From assembly GCA_045580225.1 (NCBI GenBank), contig JAZNNJ010000022.1, positions 19,831 through 83,830 on the forward strand: a stretch of DNA of 64,000 nucleotides. Direction: 5' to 3'. The translations under genes were made by a program, and so were the position numbers. Positions within the stretch are counted from its first letter, which is position 1. Every line of letters starts with the position of its first letter. The notes under the pieces are model-generated. The model was not told the DNA's origin and made no database searches. It saw only the letters and a list, made by a program, of their open reading frames with translations. Shown in pieces: positions 1 through 8,665 of this stretch. The DNA is from CAUUCF01 sp045580225 (GTDB lineage Bacteria; Pseudomonadota; Gammaproteobacteria; UBA9339).

Positions 1-91
1 ATGGATTTTTGAAACGGAAGCAACGGTTGATGAAAAGTTAGCTTGCGATGCAGAATTATTAATTTTACAAAGTTCTAAGGTGAGAACATGA
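1..91 (+). CDS. fabZ: FabZ, (3R)-hydroxyacyl-ACP dehydratase, C-terminal end only
   Basis: The window opens inside this gene. The last 29 codons, read from base 2, end in a TGA that overlaps the ATG of lpxA (ATGA). The fragment runs from WIFETEATVDEKLACDAE to a short Leu/Gln-rich tail, which matches the final beta strands of the FabZ hotdog fold (the family's W.F...A.VD.....AE pattern). FabZ dehydrates beta-hydroxyacyl-ACP in type II fatty acid synthesis and commonly sits directly before lpxA, which uses the same hydroxyacyl-ACP pool. The active site lies upstream of the window and cannot be checked. Confidence 0.85.
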   Translation, partial: WIFETEATVDEKLACDAELLILQSSKVRT

Positions 92-858
92 TCGATACGA
101 AGGCGGTTGTAATGACGAATAAAGTTGCCGATAATGTTGAGATAGGGCCCTTTGCTATTATTGGTGAAGATGTTGAGTTAGGAGAAGGATGTTGGGTTGG
201 ACCCCATGCTGTAATAAAAGGGCGTACTAAACTTGGTAAAAATAATAAAGTATTTCAGTTTGCTTCTATTGGTGAAATTCCTCAGGATAAAAAATATGCA
301 GGTGAGGATACTTCATTAATAATTGGTGATAATAATATTTTTAGGGAAAATTGCACAGTTCATTTAGGTACTATACAAGGAGGAGGTGAGACTAGAATTG
401 GTGACGATAATTTGTTTATGGTTGGTACTCATGTAGCACACGATTGTATCGTAGGTAGTCACACAGTTTTTGCTAATGGGGCTACTTTAGCTGGTCATGT
501 TAAAATTGATGATTATGTTGTATTAGGTGGTTTTACTAAAATTGCTCAATTTTTAACGGTAGGTGAACATGCGTTTTTAATTGGAGATACTAATTTAAGT
601 AAGGATGTTTTACCTTACGTAATTGCTGGTGGTCCTGGAGGGCGTTTGTATGGTCTAAATTTAGTAGGTTTAAAGCGTTCTGGTTTTTCAGAAACTACAA
701 TTAGATATCTTCATAAAGCTTATGATATTATTTTGCATAAGAGATTAAAAGCTAGTGAAGCAGTTATTGCATTGGAAAAATTAGGTAGAGAATGTCAAGA
801 AGTTAAAAAAATGATGCAATTTTTGGAAAGCAGTCCTAAGGGTATATTGCGCGAGTAA
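88..858 (+). CDS. lpxA: LpxA, UDP-N-acetylglucosamine O-acyltransferase
   Basis: First enzyme of lipid A synthesis; it transfers a hydroxyacyl chain from ACP to UDP-GlcNAc in the cytoplasm. The 256-residue protein is full length. Residues 1-190 are left-handed beta-helix hexapeptide repeats (many I/V/L-G-x-x pairs). The catalytic-histidine block THVAHDC is present, as are the substrate-site segments IPQDKKY and GGPGGRLYGLNLVGLKR. The C-terminal helical domain begins around residue 195. The start overlaps the fabZ stop, so the two are translationally coupled. miaA follows after 4 bp. Presence of lpxA, and of kdsB at 54.4 kb, indicates an LPS-bearing Gram-negative cell. Confidence 0.97.
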   Translation: MIDTKAVVMTNKVADNVEIGPFAIIGEDVELGEGCWVGPHAVIKGRTKLGKNNKVFQFASIGEIPQDKKYAGEDTSLIIGDNNIFRENCTVHLGTIQGGGETRIGDDNLFMVGTHVAHDCIVGSHTVFANGATLAGHVKIDDYVVLGGFTKIAQFLTVGEHAFLIGDTNLSKDVLPYVIAGGPGGRLYGLNLVGLKRSGFSETTIRYLHKAYDIILHKRLKASEAVIALEKLGRECQEVKKMMQFLESSPKGILRE

Positions 859-862
859 TATT

Positions 863-1777
863 TTGAAAACAATTTTTTGTTTAGTTGGGCCTACAGCTAT
901 TGGTAAAAGTGATTTAGCACTAAGATTGGCTGAATTTTTTCCAATCGAAATTATTAGTATGGATTCGGCGATGGTGTATCGGGGAATGGATATTGGTACT
1001 GCTAAGCCGAGTTTATTTGAACGCCAAAAAGTAACGCATTATTTAATTGATATTTTGTCACCTAATGAAAGTTTTTCGGTAGGGGATTTTTTTAATGAAG
1101 TTCGTGTTTTAGCAGATAGGATATTAAGTCGTGGTAAATTTCCTTTAATTACCGGTGGTAGCTTGATGTATTTCAACGTAATTAAGAATGGCATGGCTTC
1201 TTTACCTAAGCATGATGAACAATTTAGGTTGTTTTTTCAAGAAAGAAAAAATAGCATAGGCTTAAATAATTTACATTTTGAACTGCAATCGATTGATCAA
1301 GTATATAGTTCTAAAATATCAGTCAATGACGAAAAACGGATTGAGCGAGGATTGGAAATTTATTATTTAACTGGTAAAAAGCCGAGCGAGATGTTAAAAA
1401 AGCGTGATTTTTTACCTTTTAGGATGATAAATTTTTATTTATCAGATTGTATTGATAATTTACGTTTGAGGATTAAAGAGCGTTTACATAAAATGTTACA
1501 AAGAGGATTAGTGGCCGAAGTAGATAATTTAATAAAAAGTGGAATATCTACAAATAGTGTTGCGATGCAAAATATTGGTTATAAGCAAGTGATTTTGTAT
1601 TTAAAAGGCAAAATTAATTTAGAGGAGATGGAGCAACAGATTTTTTATGCTACTAGTCGTTTAGCTAAACATCAATTAACTTGGTTAAAAAAATGGATAA
1701 ATGAAGAAATTCAATTAAGAGCAAGTGATCGAAATTTGTTTAATGTAATTAAAAATAGGATAGAGCTAATGTTATGA
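863..1777 (+). CDS. miaA: MiaA, tRNA dimethylallyltransferase
   Basis: Adds the isopentenyl group to A37 of tRNAs reading UNN codons, using dimethylallyl diphosphate. The 304-residue protein has the P-loop GPTAIGKSDLA at the N terminus, followed by DSAMVYRGMDIGTAKP (the family's DS.Q.Y....IGTAKP) and the ITGGSLMYF segment. Gln is replaced by Ala in DSAMVY. The start codon is TTG at 863, four bases after lpxA; this gives the expected N terminus, and no ATG lies nearby. The C-terminal part keeps IGYKQ and the TSRLAKHQLTWLKK helix. The stop overlaps the start of the Lol permease gene (ATGTTATGA). Confidence 0.95.
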   Translation: MKTIFCLVGPTAIGKSDLALRLAEFFPIEIISMDSAMVYRGMDIGTAKPSLFERQKVTHYLIDILSPNESFSVGDFFNEVRVLADRILSRGKFPLITGGSLMYFNVIKNGMASLPKHDEQFRLFFQERKNSIGLNNLHFELQSIDQVYSSKISVNDEKRIERGLEIYYLTGKKPSEMLKKRDFLPFRMINFYLSDCIDNLRLRIKERLHKMLQRGLVAEVDNLIKSGISTNSVAMQNIGYKQVILYLKGKINLEEMEQQIFYATSRLAKHQLTWLKKWINEEIQLRASDRNLFNVIKNRIELML

Positions 1778-2991
1778 AATTAGTTATTTGGGAATTAGGT
1801 TGGTGTTATTTTAAGACCAAAAAACAAAGTAGATTTGTTTCATTAGGAGTATGGATTTCAGTTTTAGGTATTGCTTTGGGCATTATGGTATTAATAACCG
1901 TTTTGTCAGTTATGAATGGTTTCGATTATGAAATTCATCAAAAAATTTTTAAGTATACCCGTCCTTTAACTTTAATTGGTTATCAAGACGGATTGGATGA
2001 TTATGAGTTGATCAAGAATCAGTTATTTAAAGATTTAAATTTAGTCAGTTCACCCTTTTTAATGGAGCAAGGGATGTTGCTTAAAAATAAGAAATATAGT
2101 GGTGTTGTTATTCAAGGAATTGAATTCCAGGAACCATTGCCTGAGGTATTGAAAGAGTTTTATTCGCTACGTCAAAAATTTAATGATTATGTTTTATTTT
2201 TAGGGAGGGATACAGCTAATCATTTACGGGTACAAGTAGGTGATTCAGTAATTTTAGTAATACCTCAAGTCACTACAACTTTAGGAGGGGTAATACCTAG
2301 GATGAGGTCTTTTGAAGTTATTGGTATATTTGAAGAAAAGTTAGGGAATCATATGACTGCTTATATGCCTTTAAAAACTGTTCAGAAATTATTAAATAGG
2401 GAAAATGTTACTGGTTTAAGTGTTAATTTATCAGATTTTTATCGGGTTTTTGACGTAAGTAATGTTATTATGAGTAGGTACGGAAAGTTTGGTTTTGTGT
2501 CTACCTGGGCGCAAGAGTACAGTGCTTTTTTTCAAGCCGTACGTATGGAGAAAACTGTTTTGTTTGTAATTTTAACTTTTATTATTGCTGTGGCTAGTTT
2601 TAATTTAATTGCTAGCCTGATTGTTAGTGTTTATGAAAAGAAGGGGGAAATTGCTATTCTAAGGACTTTGGGAGCAAATTCTAGTATGATTATGAAAGTT
2701 TTTATGGTATATGGTGGATTAATTGGCTTGTTTGGGGTTTTGTTGGGTGTACTGTTAGGAATACCTTTGGCATTAAATGCTCCACAAATTGTGCAATTTA
2801 TAGAGGGTTTATTCCATATTAAATTCATACAAGAAGGAGTTTATTTTTTAGATTATTTACCTTCACGTTTAGTTTGGTCAGACTTATTTTTAGTTAGTAT
2901 AACTTCTTTTATAATGAGTATTTTGGCTACTTTATATCCTGCTTGGAAAGCTACGACTATAGATCCAGTAGAGGTGTTGCGTGAAGAATAA
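1774..2991 (+). CDS. lolC: Lipoprotein-releasing ABC permease (LolC/LolE/LolF family)
   Basis: Inner-membrane permease of the Lol system, which extracts outer-membrane lipoproteins and hands them to LolA. The 405-residue protein has the family layout: one N-terminal membrane segment (about residues 24-50, GVWISVLGIALGIMVLITVL), a periplasmic domain of about 200 residues, then three C-terminal membrane segments with the FtsX-like signatures EKKGEIAILRTLGA and [15 protein letters not shown]. Only one permease gene accompanies lolD here, where E. coli has lolC and lolE. The protein may therefore work as a LolF-type homodimer. That is inference, because a second permease could lie elsewhere. Confidence 0.9.
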   Translation: MKLVIWELGWCYFKTKKQSRFVSLGVWISVLGIALGIMVLITVLSVMNGFDYEIHQKIFKYTRPLTLIGYQDGLDDYELIKNQLFKDLNLVSSPFLMEQGMLLKNKKYSGVVIQGIEFQEPLPEVLKEFYSLRQKFNDYVLFLGRDTANHLRVQVGDSVILVIPQVTTTLGGVIPRMRSFEVIGIFEEKLGNHMTAYMPLKTVQKLLNRENVTGLSVNLSDFYRVFDVSNVIMSRYGKFGFVSTWAQEYSAFFQAVRMEKTVLFVILTFIIAVASFNLIASLIVSVYEKKGEIAILRTLGANSSMIMKVFMVYGGLIGLFGVLLGVLLGIPLALNAPQIVQFIEGLFHIKFIQEGVYFLDYLPSRLVWSDLFLVSITSFIMSILATLYPAWKATTIDPVEVLREE

Positions 2992-3643
2992 TTGTTTAAT
3001 GATTAATAATTTAGCTAAAAGTTACCAGGGCGAGGTAATTTTACGTGAAATTAATTTAGAAATTGGTTTAGGAGATAGTGTGGCAATTATAGGAAATTCT
3101 GGTTCAGGTAAAAGTACTTTGTTACATTTAATTGGTGGATTATTAGGTTATAAAGAAGGAAGTATTAAGTTTAATGGACGTGAGATTAGTAGTTTTTCGG
3201 AAGAAGAAAATTGTTATTTTAGAAATCAATATTTAGGGTTTATTTATCAAAAAGCTTTTTTGATTAAAAATTTAACCGTTTTAGAAAATGTCCTGCTTCC
3301 ATTAAAACTTCGTAATTTCAAAGTTTCTAGGGAAAAAGCACTAGAATTATTAGGTAGATTAAAATTAAGTGGTCGTATATCCAGTTATCCATCAGAACTT
3401 TCTGGCGGGGAGAGACAAAGGGTAGCTATTGCTAGAGCGTTAATTACCAAGCCTTTATTAATTTTAGCTGATGAACCTACTGGTAACTTAGATCAGGGTA
3501 ATTCTTATCAGGTATTGTCCGAATTTTTAACCTTAGTTAAAGAAAAGGGTTCTACATTGATAATGGTTACTCATGATTTAGGAATTGCTAATGAATTAAA
3601 AAAACGCTATTTATTGGTGGATGGTAAGCTCGAAAAATGTTGA
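2981..3643 (+). CDS. lolD: LolD, ATPase of the lipoprotein-releasing complex
   Basis: ABC ATPase powering the Lol permease. The 220-residue protein shows Walker [13 protein letters not shown], the Q-loop at FIYQK, the signature [15 protein letters not shown], Walker [14 protein letters not shown], and the switch histidine in MVTHD. Translation starts at GTG 2981, eleven bases inside the permease gene, so the two are tightly coupled. The Q-loop segment [20 protein letters not shown] matches the LolD/MacB/FtsE group. A 164-bp AT-rich gap follows before macA. Confidence 0.94.
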   Translation: MKNNCLMINNLAKSYQGEVILREINLEIGLGDSVAIIGNSGSGKSTLLHLIGGLLGYKEGSIKFNGREISSFSEEENCYFRNQYLGFIYQKAFLIKNLTVLENVLLPLKLRNFKVSREKALELLGRLKLSGRISSYPSELSGGERQRVAIARALITKPLLILADEPTGNLDQGNSYQVLSEFLTLVKEKGSTLIMVTHDLGIANELKKRYLLVDGKLEKC

Positions 3644-3807
3644 TTTTTTAAAAAATTAGTAACTAAATTGTAATGTGAAATAAATACAATAAAGAAAAAA
3701 TTAAAGTATTTCGTAAAGCGGTTGGAAAGAAATTATGTAGGGTAGTGCGGTTGATAAAAATTTTATTTTATATATCATTTATTAAATAGTTATTAGTAAA
3801 AAACAGG

Positions 3808-4965
3808 ATGAAAAAAAAATTAATTTGGATGGTTTTATTGTCGATTTTTTTAGTTATTGGGGGATATTATTATTTTAGATCATCGGAAGTATCTTATTTA
3901 ACAACCAAGATAGAACAGCGTGATATTATTGATCGAGTGTTAGCTAATGGTAAAATTGATGCATCAGAAGTTGTTGATGTAGGGGCACAGGTTTCTGGGC
4001 AATTAAAGAAATTGTATGTTAATTTAGGAGATGTTGTAAAAAAAGGGGATTTGTTAGCTGAAATTGATGCTGATGATAAAGAAAATCGTTTAAAAGCAGC
4101 AACTTTTGAAGTTTTTAAATTGAAAGCTCAGTTGGTTGCAAAGGAAGCAAATTTGGATAAATTAAAAAAAGATTACGAACGTTTTTCTATTTTATATCGA
4201 AAAGGGAATGTAGCTAAGGTTGATTTAGAAGAAGTTGAAACTGCATTAAAAATAGAACAGGCAGAAATTGATGCTTTAAAGGCGGAAATTTCAAAAGGAG
4301 AAGTTGAAATATCAACAGCTAAGATAGATATTGGTTACACTAGAATTATTGCTCCTATTGATGGTATCGTAACATCTGTAGTAACGAAACAAGGACAAAC
4401 AGTAGTTTCTGCGCAGCAGGCAGTTACTATTGTAGTTTTAAAAAATTTAAATACGGTGACAGTTAAAGCGGAAATTTCGGAAGCTGATATTTATCGCGTT
4501 AAATCGGGTATGTCGGTATATTTTACTACTTTAGGTGATCGGGAAATAAAAAATTACGGGATATTACGCATGATTGAACCTGATACCAAAACTAATACTA
4601 AGATCAGTGACCAAACTGCATCTACCAGTAATAACGATGAGGCTGTTTATTACAACGGATTATTTGAGGTTGATAATAAGGATGGCAGGTTTCTTCCATC
4701 AATGACAGCAGAAGTTTCGATTATAATTAAAGAATCTAAAGGTGTTTGGTCATTGCCAGTAACCGCGCTTAAAAAAGAAAATGGTAAAAATTATGTTTTA
4801 GTTTTGGAAGATAACTGTCCTAAAAAGAGAGTTGTTGAGGTGGGAATTAATGATCGTATCTATGCGGAAATTATAAGTGGTTTGAGTGAAGATGATCAGG
4901 TAATTCTCGGTGATTCTTCCGAAAATAATCAAGAAAATCTTAATCGACGGCGCAGAGCATTTTAA
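3808..4965 (+). CDS. macA: MacA-like periplasmic adaptor of a tripartite ABC exporter
   Basis: Membrane-fusion protein that links the MacB ABC transporter to a TolC-type outer-membrane channel. The 385-residue protein has one N-terminal membrane anchor (about residues 4-22), a lipoyl half-motif (SGQLKKLYVNLGDVVKKGD), a long coiled-coil hairpin (about residues 90-165), the second lipoyl half with DIGYTRIIAPIDGIV, then beta-barrel and membrane-proximal domains (SLPVTALKKENGKNYVLVLE). Its stop overlaps the macB start (TAATGA), so it is an operon partner. E. coli MacAB exports macrolides and enterotoxin; the cargo here is unknown. No TolC gene is in the window. Confidence 0.92.
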   Translation: MKKKLIWMVLLSIFLVIGGYYYFRSSEVSYLTTKIEQRDIIDRVLANGKIDASEVVDVGAQVSGQLKKLYVNLGDVVKKGDLLAEIDADDKENRLKAATFEVFKLKAQLVAKEANLDKLKKDYERFSILYRKGNVAKVDLEEVETALKIEQAEIDALKAEISKGEVEISTAKIDIGYTRIIAPIDGIVTSVVTKQGQTVVSAQQAVTIVVLKNLNTVTVKAEISEADIYRVKSGMSVYFTTLGDREIKNYGILRMIEPDTKTNTKISDQTASTSNNDEAVYYNGLFEVDNKDGRFLPSMTAEVSIIIKESKGVWSLPVTALKKENGKNYVLVLEDNCPKKRVVEVGINDRIYAEIISGLSEDDQVILGDSSENNQENLNRRRRAF

Positions 4966-6923
4966 TGAAAAAGTTATTAGTTTTAAATAATCTTTGTCGT
5001 AGTTATAATTTTGGTTGTGAAACTTTTGATGTATTAAAAGGGATCAATTTAACTGTTAATACTGGGGAGTTTATTGCTATTATGGGAGCTTCTGGGTCAG
5101 GAAAATCTACCTTAATGAATATTTTAGGGTGTTTAGATCAGGCAACTTCAGGAAGTTATCAAATTAATGGTCAAGAAGTAAGTTGTTTAAGTGATGATGA
5201 ATTGGCAACTTTGCGTAGGGAATATTTTGGTTTTATTTTTCAGCGTTATCATTTATTAACTCAATTGAGTGCATTAGATAATGTAGAAGTACCGGCTATT
5301 TATGCTAATGTTGCTAAAAATGAACGTTTAGAGCGTAGTAAAAATTTGTTGTTTAAGGTAGGTTTACAAGATCGTTTGCACTATTACCCTAACCAATTAT
5401 CAGGAGGACAACAGCAACGTGTTAGTATTGCAAGGGCCTTAATCAATGGTGGTCAAATTATTTTGGCGGATGAACCTACTGGGGCTTTAGATAGTAAAAG
5501 CAGTATAGAAATATTAAATCTATTACATGAATTGCATCGAAATGGTCATACTATTATCTTGGTGACTCATGATGCTAATGTAGCTGCTCATGCTAATCGT
5601 TTGATTAAAATAAGTGATGGAGAAATTGTCGAGGATGTTATTACTAAGAATATGGATGAAAATTATGAAACTATTAATCCAGTTGTTAATAGGCATATTT
5701 CAAATAAATGGCAAATTAGAGTTGAACGATTTTGGGAAGCCTTTAAATTTGCTAAAGTAGCTCTTTTATCGCATAAAATGCGTTCTTTGTTGACAATGTT
5801 AGGGATTATTATTGGTATTGCTGCAGTAGTAAGTGTTGTAGCTTTAGGACAAGGAGCACAAAATAAAATAATTAACGATATTAATTCAATGGGTACAAAT
5901 GTTATTTGGATTTTTCCTGGTAAAGATTGGGGAGATAAAGATGCGTATAAAATACAGACATTAGTTCAAGCAGATGTAGATGCATTGCAGAAACAATTCT
6001 ATGTAGATAGTGTTACTCCTATAGTTAGCAAAGGAGATTGTTATATTCAAAGTGATAACATTAATATCAAGGGATCTATCAATGGTGTAGGTGAACAATT
6101 CTTTAGGGTTCAGGGCTATGAATTGGAAGCAGGACGTTATTTTACGAAAGAAGAAAATTTTCAATACGCATCAGTTGCGGTAATTGATTATAATACTAGG
6201 AAACAATTTTTTAGTTCTACGGAAGAAGCTTTAGGTAAAATTATTTTTTTTAAGTCAATACCTTGCCAAATTGTTGGGGTTACTAAGGAAAAAGAGTTTA
6301 ATTTTGGCAATGCTAATGAGTTGAGAGTTTGGTTGCCATATCAAACTTTTATGATGAAATTTCTAGGTCAGCATCATTTTTCTTGTATTGTAGTTAGAGT
6401 TAAAGATGGCATTTCTAGCCAATTAGCACAAAATAATCTAACTAAGTTGTTAACAATTCGTCACGGTAATTGTAAAGATTTTTTCACTAACAGTAGTGAT
6501 AGTATTTTAAAAACTGTAGAAAAAACTACAGCTACTATGAAATTGCTTATTACTTCTATTGCTTTTATTTCTTTATTGGTGGGAGGTATTGGGGTAATGA
6601 ATATTATGTTGGTTTCAGTGTCAGAACAAACACATGAGATCGGGATTAGAATGGCGGTGGGTGCTAGAAAATATGATATTTTGCAACAATTTTTAATTAG
6701 TGCTGTCTTGCTTTGTTTAATTGGTGGAATTTGTGGAATTTTGTTTTCTTTGTTAATTGGTTGTGTGTTTTCTTATTTAGTTGGAGCAATTCAATTTAGT
6801 TTTTCTTTAGTTTCAATTTTGGTAGCAGTTATTTGTTCTAGTTTAATAGGGATTACTTTTGGGTTTATACCTGCTCGTAATGCTGCTAGGTTAAATCCTG
6901 TAGATGCGTTAATGAGAGATTAG
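4965..6923 (+). CDS. macB: MacB-like ABC exporter (fused ATPase and permease)
   Basis: The 652-residue protein joins an N-terminal ATPase to a MacB permease. The ATPase (about residues 1-225) has Walker [13 protein letters not shown], signature LSGGQQQRVSIARAL, Walker B ADEPTGALD, and the H-loop VTHD. The permease has a first membrane segment near LLTMLGIIIGIAAVVSVVAL, a periplasmic domain of about 210 residues, and three C-terminal segments with the conserved SEQTHEIGIRMAVGAR and IPARNAARLNPVDALM. It acts with MacA as a mechanotransmitting pump that expels periplasmic substrates. All catalytic motifs are intact. The final gene of its operon; a 206-bp gap follows. Confidence 0.94.
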   Translation: MKKLLVLNNLCRSYNFGCETFDVLKGINLTVNTGEFIAIMGASGSGKSTLMNILGCLDQATSGSYQINGQEVSCLSDDELATLRREYFGFIFQRYHLLTQLSALDNVEVPAIYANVAKNERLERSKNLLFKVGLQDRLHYYPNQLSGGQQQRVSIARALINGGQIILADEPTGALDSKSSIEILNLLHELHRNGHTIILVTHDANVAAHANRLIKISDGEIVEDVITKNMDENYETINPVVNRHISNKWQIRVERFWEAFKFAKVALLSHKMRSLLTMLGIIIGIAAVVSVVALGQGAQNKIINDINSMGTNVIWIFPGKDWGDKDAYKIQTLVQADVDALQKQFYVDSVTPIVSKGDCYIQSDNINIKGSINGVGEQFFRVQGYELEAGRYFTKEENFQYASVAVIDYNTRKQFFSSTEEALGKIIFFKSIPCQIVGVTKEKEFNFGNANELRVWLPYQTFMMKFLGQHHFSCIVVRVKDGISSQLAQNNLTKLLTIRHGNCKDFFTNSSDSILKTVEKTTATMKLLITSIAFISLLVGGIGVMNIMLVSVSEQTHEIGIRMAVGARKYDILQQFLISAVLLCLIGGICGILFSLLIGCVFSYLVGAIQFSFSLVSILVAVICSSLIGITFGFIPARNAARLNPVDALMRD

Positions 6924-7084
6924 TTTATTGATTTATGAAAATTAAGTTGAAATATGTTTGTAAATCAAGTCTTGAGTGATTTGGGAATATTATTAAACGA
7001 TACAAAATAATTTGTATTGTACTGTTGATTTGGTGAAGTATGTGGTTAAAATTTATATAAAAAACTAGATAAAGGAGAAAATTT

Positions 7085-7115
7085 ATGCTACTTTAAGAAA
7101 GTAGTAATTTTTTTT
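7085..7115 (+). terminator. Hairpin with U-run and three-codon mini-ORF in the skp leader
   Basis: A GC-poor inverted repeat CTACTTT-AAG-AAAGTAG (7088-7104) is followed within three bases by eight T residues, the form of an intrinsic terminator. It lies just upstream of skp. A good Shine-Dalgarno (AAAGGAG, about 7073-7079) precedes an ATG at 7085 that opens a mini-ORF, Met-Leu-Leu-stop, whose codons lie in the left arm of the hairpin. A ribosome there would melt the stem, so this could be an attenuator. It could equally be a plain terminator for macAB transcripts with a chance ATG. Confidence 0.45.
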
Positions 7116-7129
7116 GAGGAATTATTGTT

Positions 7130-7669
7130 ATGTTGAAACAAATATTAACGGGTGTGTTTGCGTTGGGATTGACTAGTGGTGTTTTAGCTGCAGAAGGAAG
7201 TAAAATTGGTATTGTGGATTCTGGGAAAATTTTGCAAAATTCTATTCAATTAAAAGATGCCCAAGATTCGTTACAAAGTAAATTTGGTGATAAAGAAAAG
7301 AAATTAACAGAAGATGTTAAGGCTTTTCAGGAGAAGGCCGAAAAATTTCGTAAAGATAAGGTTGTAATGAAAGCAAAAAATATTGAAATAGAGGAAAAGA
7401 AGCTTCATGATGAGGAGGTTGCTTTGAATAATCGTTACATGGAATTCCAAAAAGAAGTAGGAGAAGTGCAGAAAACTTTATTTCAGGATGTGCAGAAGGA
7501 TTTAGAACGTTCTATCCGTTTGGTTGCTGAAAGTAAAAAATTAGACATGGTTGTGTTTATTTCTGCTGTTGGCTATTACAATAAAACGGCTGGATTAGAT
7601 ATTACAGAAGCTGTTGCTAAGAAAATGGCGGAATTTGCTAAGATTACCAGTAAGGCTGTGACTAAGTAA
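7130..7669 (+). CDS. skp: Skp/OmpH-like periplasmic chaperone
   Basis: Periplasmic holdase that escorts unfolded outer-membrane proteins to the BAM complex. The 179-residue protein has a signal peptide (about residues 1-20, ending VLAAEG), then the OmpH start KIGIVDSGKILQNS and a long charged helical region (about residues 35-130) matching the coiled-coil tentacles of the Skp trimer. The tail VAESKKLDMVVFISAV is the beta body. It stands alone here; in many gammaproteobacteria it sits between bamA and lpxD. It is preceded by a hairpin with U-run and followed by an intrinsic terminator at 7728-7751. Confidence 0.9.
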   Translation: MLKQILTGVFALGLTSGVLAAEGSKIGIVDSGKILQNSIQLKDAQDSLQSKFGDKEKKLTEDVKAFQEKAEKFRKDKVVMKAKNIEIEEKKLHDEEVALNNRYMEFQKEVGEVQKTLFQDVQKDLERSIRLVAESKKLDMVVFISAVGYYNKTAGLDITEAVAKKMAEFAKITSKAVTK

Positions 7670-7727
7670 GATTAAATTTTGCTAGTGATAGTGTTATCAG
7701 CAGTAGGTTTTAAGTTTAGAAAATTTA

Positions 7728-7751
7728 GCGGGTTTTTTCCCGCTTTTTTTT
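7728..7751 (+). terminator. Intrinsic terminator after skp, abutting the rsmE start codon
   Basis: Perfect five-base stem GCGGG (7728-7732), six-T loop, CCCGC (7739-7743), then eight T residues ending at 7751. The next three bases are the ATG of rsmE. This ends skp transcripts, and leaves rsmE without room for a Shine-Dalgarno sequence. Confidence 0.85.
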
Positions 7752-8480
7752 ATGCCAAGATTTTTTAGATTTTTTGTATCTGAGCCTTTAGAAGAAGGTA
7801 AGGAGTTATGGTTGCAGGGTGAACGTTTTCATTATATAAGTAATGTCTTGCGTTTTAAAAAAGGGGATGAACTAACTATTTTTAATGGGAAAGGAGGAGA
7901 ATTTGTATCGGAAATAGTTGAAATTCTAAAGGGTAAGATTTTAGTTCGCTTAAAATGTTATTTAGCTAAAGATGTGGAGTCACCTTTAAAAATTCATTTA
8001 GGTCAAATCGTTTCTAAAAAAGAACATATGGATTATACGATACAAAAAGCTACGGAATTAGGAGTAATCACTTTTACTCCGCTTTTTGGTGACCGTAGTG
8101 AAGTTAAATTATCATCTGATCGTTTAAATACACGTTTAGAACGTTGGCGAAAGATTATTATTCATGCGTGTGAACAATCAGGTCGTAATTATCTAATGGA
8201 TTTAAGAACGCCTATGAGTTTTAAGGAATATGTCAGTGTTACCTTTTCTACACCTCTATTATTTTTAGAACCTAAGGCTTCTAATAAGATTAGTAATTTG
8301 CCTGGAACTAGAGAATTAAGTTTAGTAATAGGCCCGGAAGGAGGTTTTAGTGAACAAGAATTGATTATTTTAAATGAATATGGAGCACTTGGAGTTAATT
8401 TAGGTCCGCGTATATTGCGTACCGAAACTGCCGGATTAGTTGGAATATCTATTTTACAGAGTATTTGGGGAGATATTTAG
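7752..8480 (+). CDS. rsmE: RsmE, 16S rRNA m3U1498 methyltransferase
   Basis: SPOUT-family methyltransferase that modifies U1498 of 16S rRNA with S-adenosylmethionine. The 242-residue protein is family length. The N-terminal PUA-like domain starts PRFFRFFV and continues with HYISNVLRFKKGDELTIFNGKG. The C-terminal trefoil knot has the SAM loop LVIGPEGGFSEQE and LGPRILRTETAG. The ATG directly follows the T-run of the skp terminator, so no ribosome-binding site precedes it. The N-terminal match (R.FRFFV) makes a later start unlikely. Translation could be leaderless or rely on readthrough transcripts. Confidence 0.93.
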   Translation: MPRFFRFFVSEPLEEGKELWLQGERFHYISNVLRFKKGDELTIFNGKGGEFVSEIVEILKGKILVRLKCYLAKDVESPLKIHLGQIVSKKEHMDYTIQKATELGVITFTPLFGDRSEVKLSSDRLNTRLERWRKIIIHACEQSGRNYLMDLRTPMSFKEYVSVTFSTPLLFLEPKASNKISNLPGTRELSLVIGPEGGFSEQELIILNEYGALGVNLGPRILRTETAGLVGISILQSIWGDI

Positions 8481-8505
8481 TTTTTTATCCAATAACATTT
8501 AAAAG

Positions 8506-8532
8506 TTGAGTGCAGAGGAAAATACGTATAAT
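8506..8532 (+). promoter_or_regulatory. Candidate sigma70 promoter upstream of murC
   Basis: A consensus TATAAT (8527-8532) lies in the 185-bp gap before murC. The -35 would be TTGAGT (8506-8511) with a 15-base spacer, or AAGTTG (8503-8508) with 18. Either spacing is off the optimum, so this is a candidate only. Confidence 0.4.
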
Positions 8533-8665
8533 GATTTATATTATAACAGCTAAGGTTAATTTAAGAAAATTTTATTTATACAATTTATAATATACCTAGA
8601 AATTTTTATATGGGGTTCCTTTCTTTATAAATTTCGGTTACTTTGGGTATCATGGTGGTGGATAG

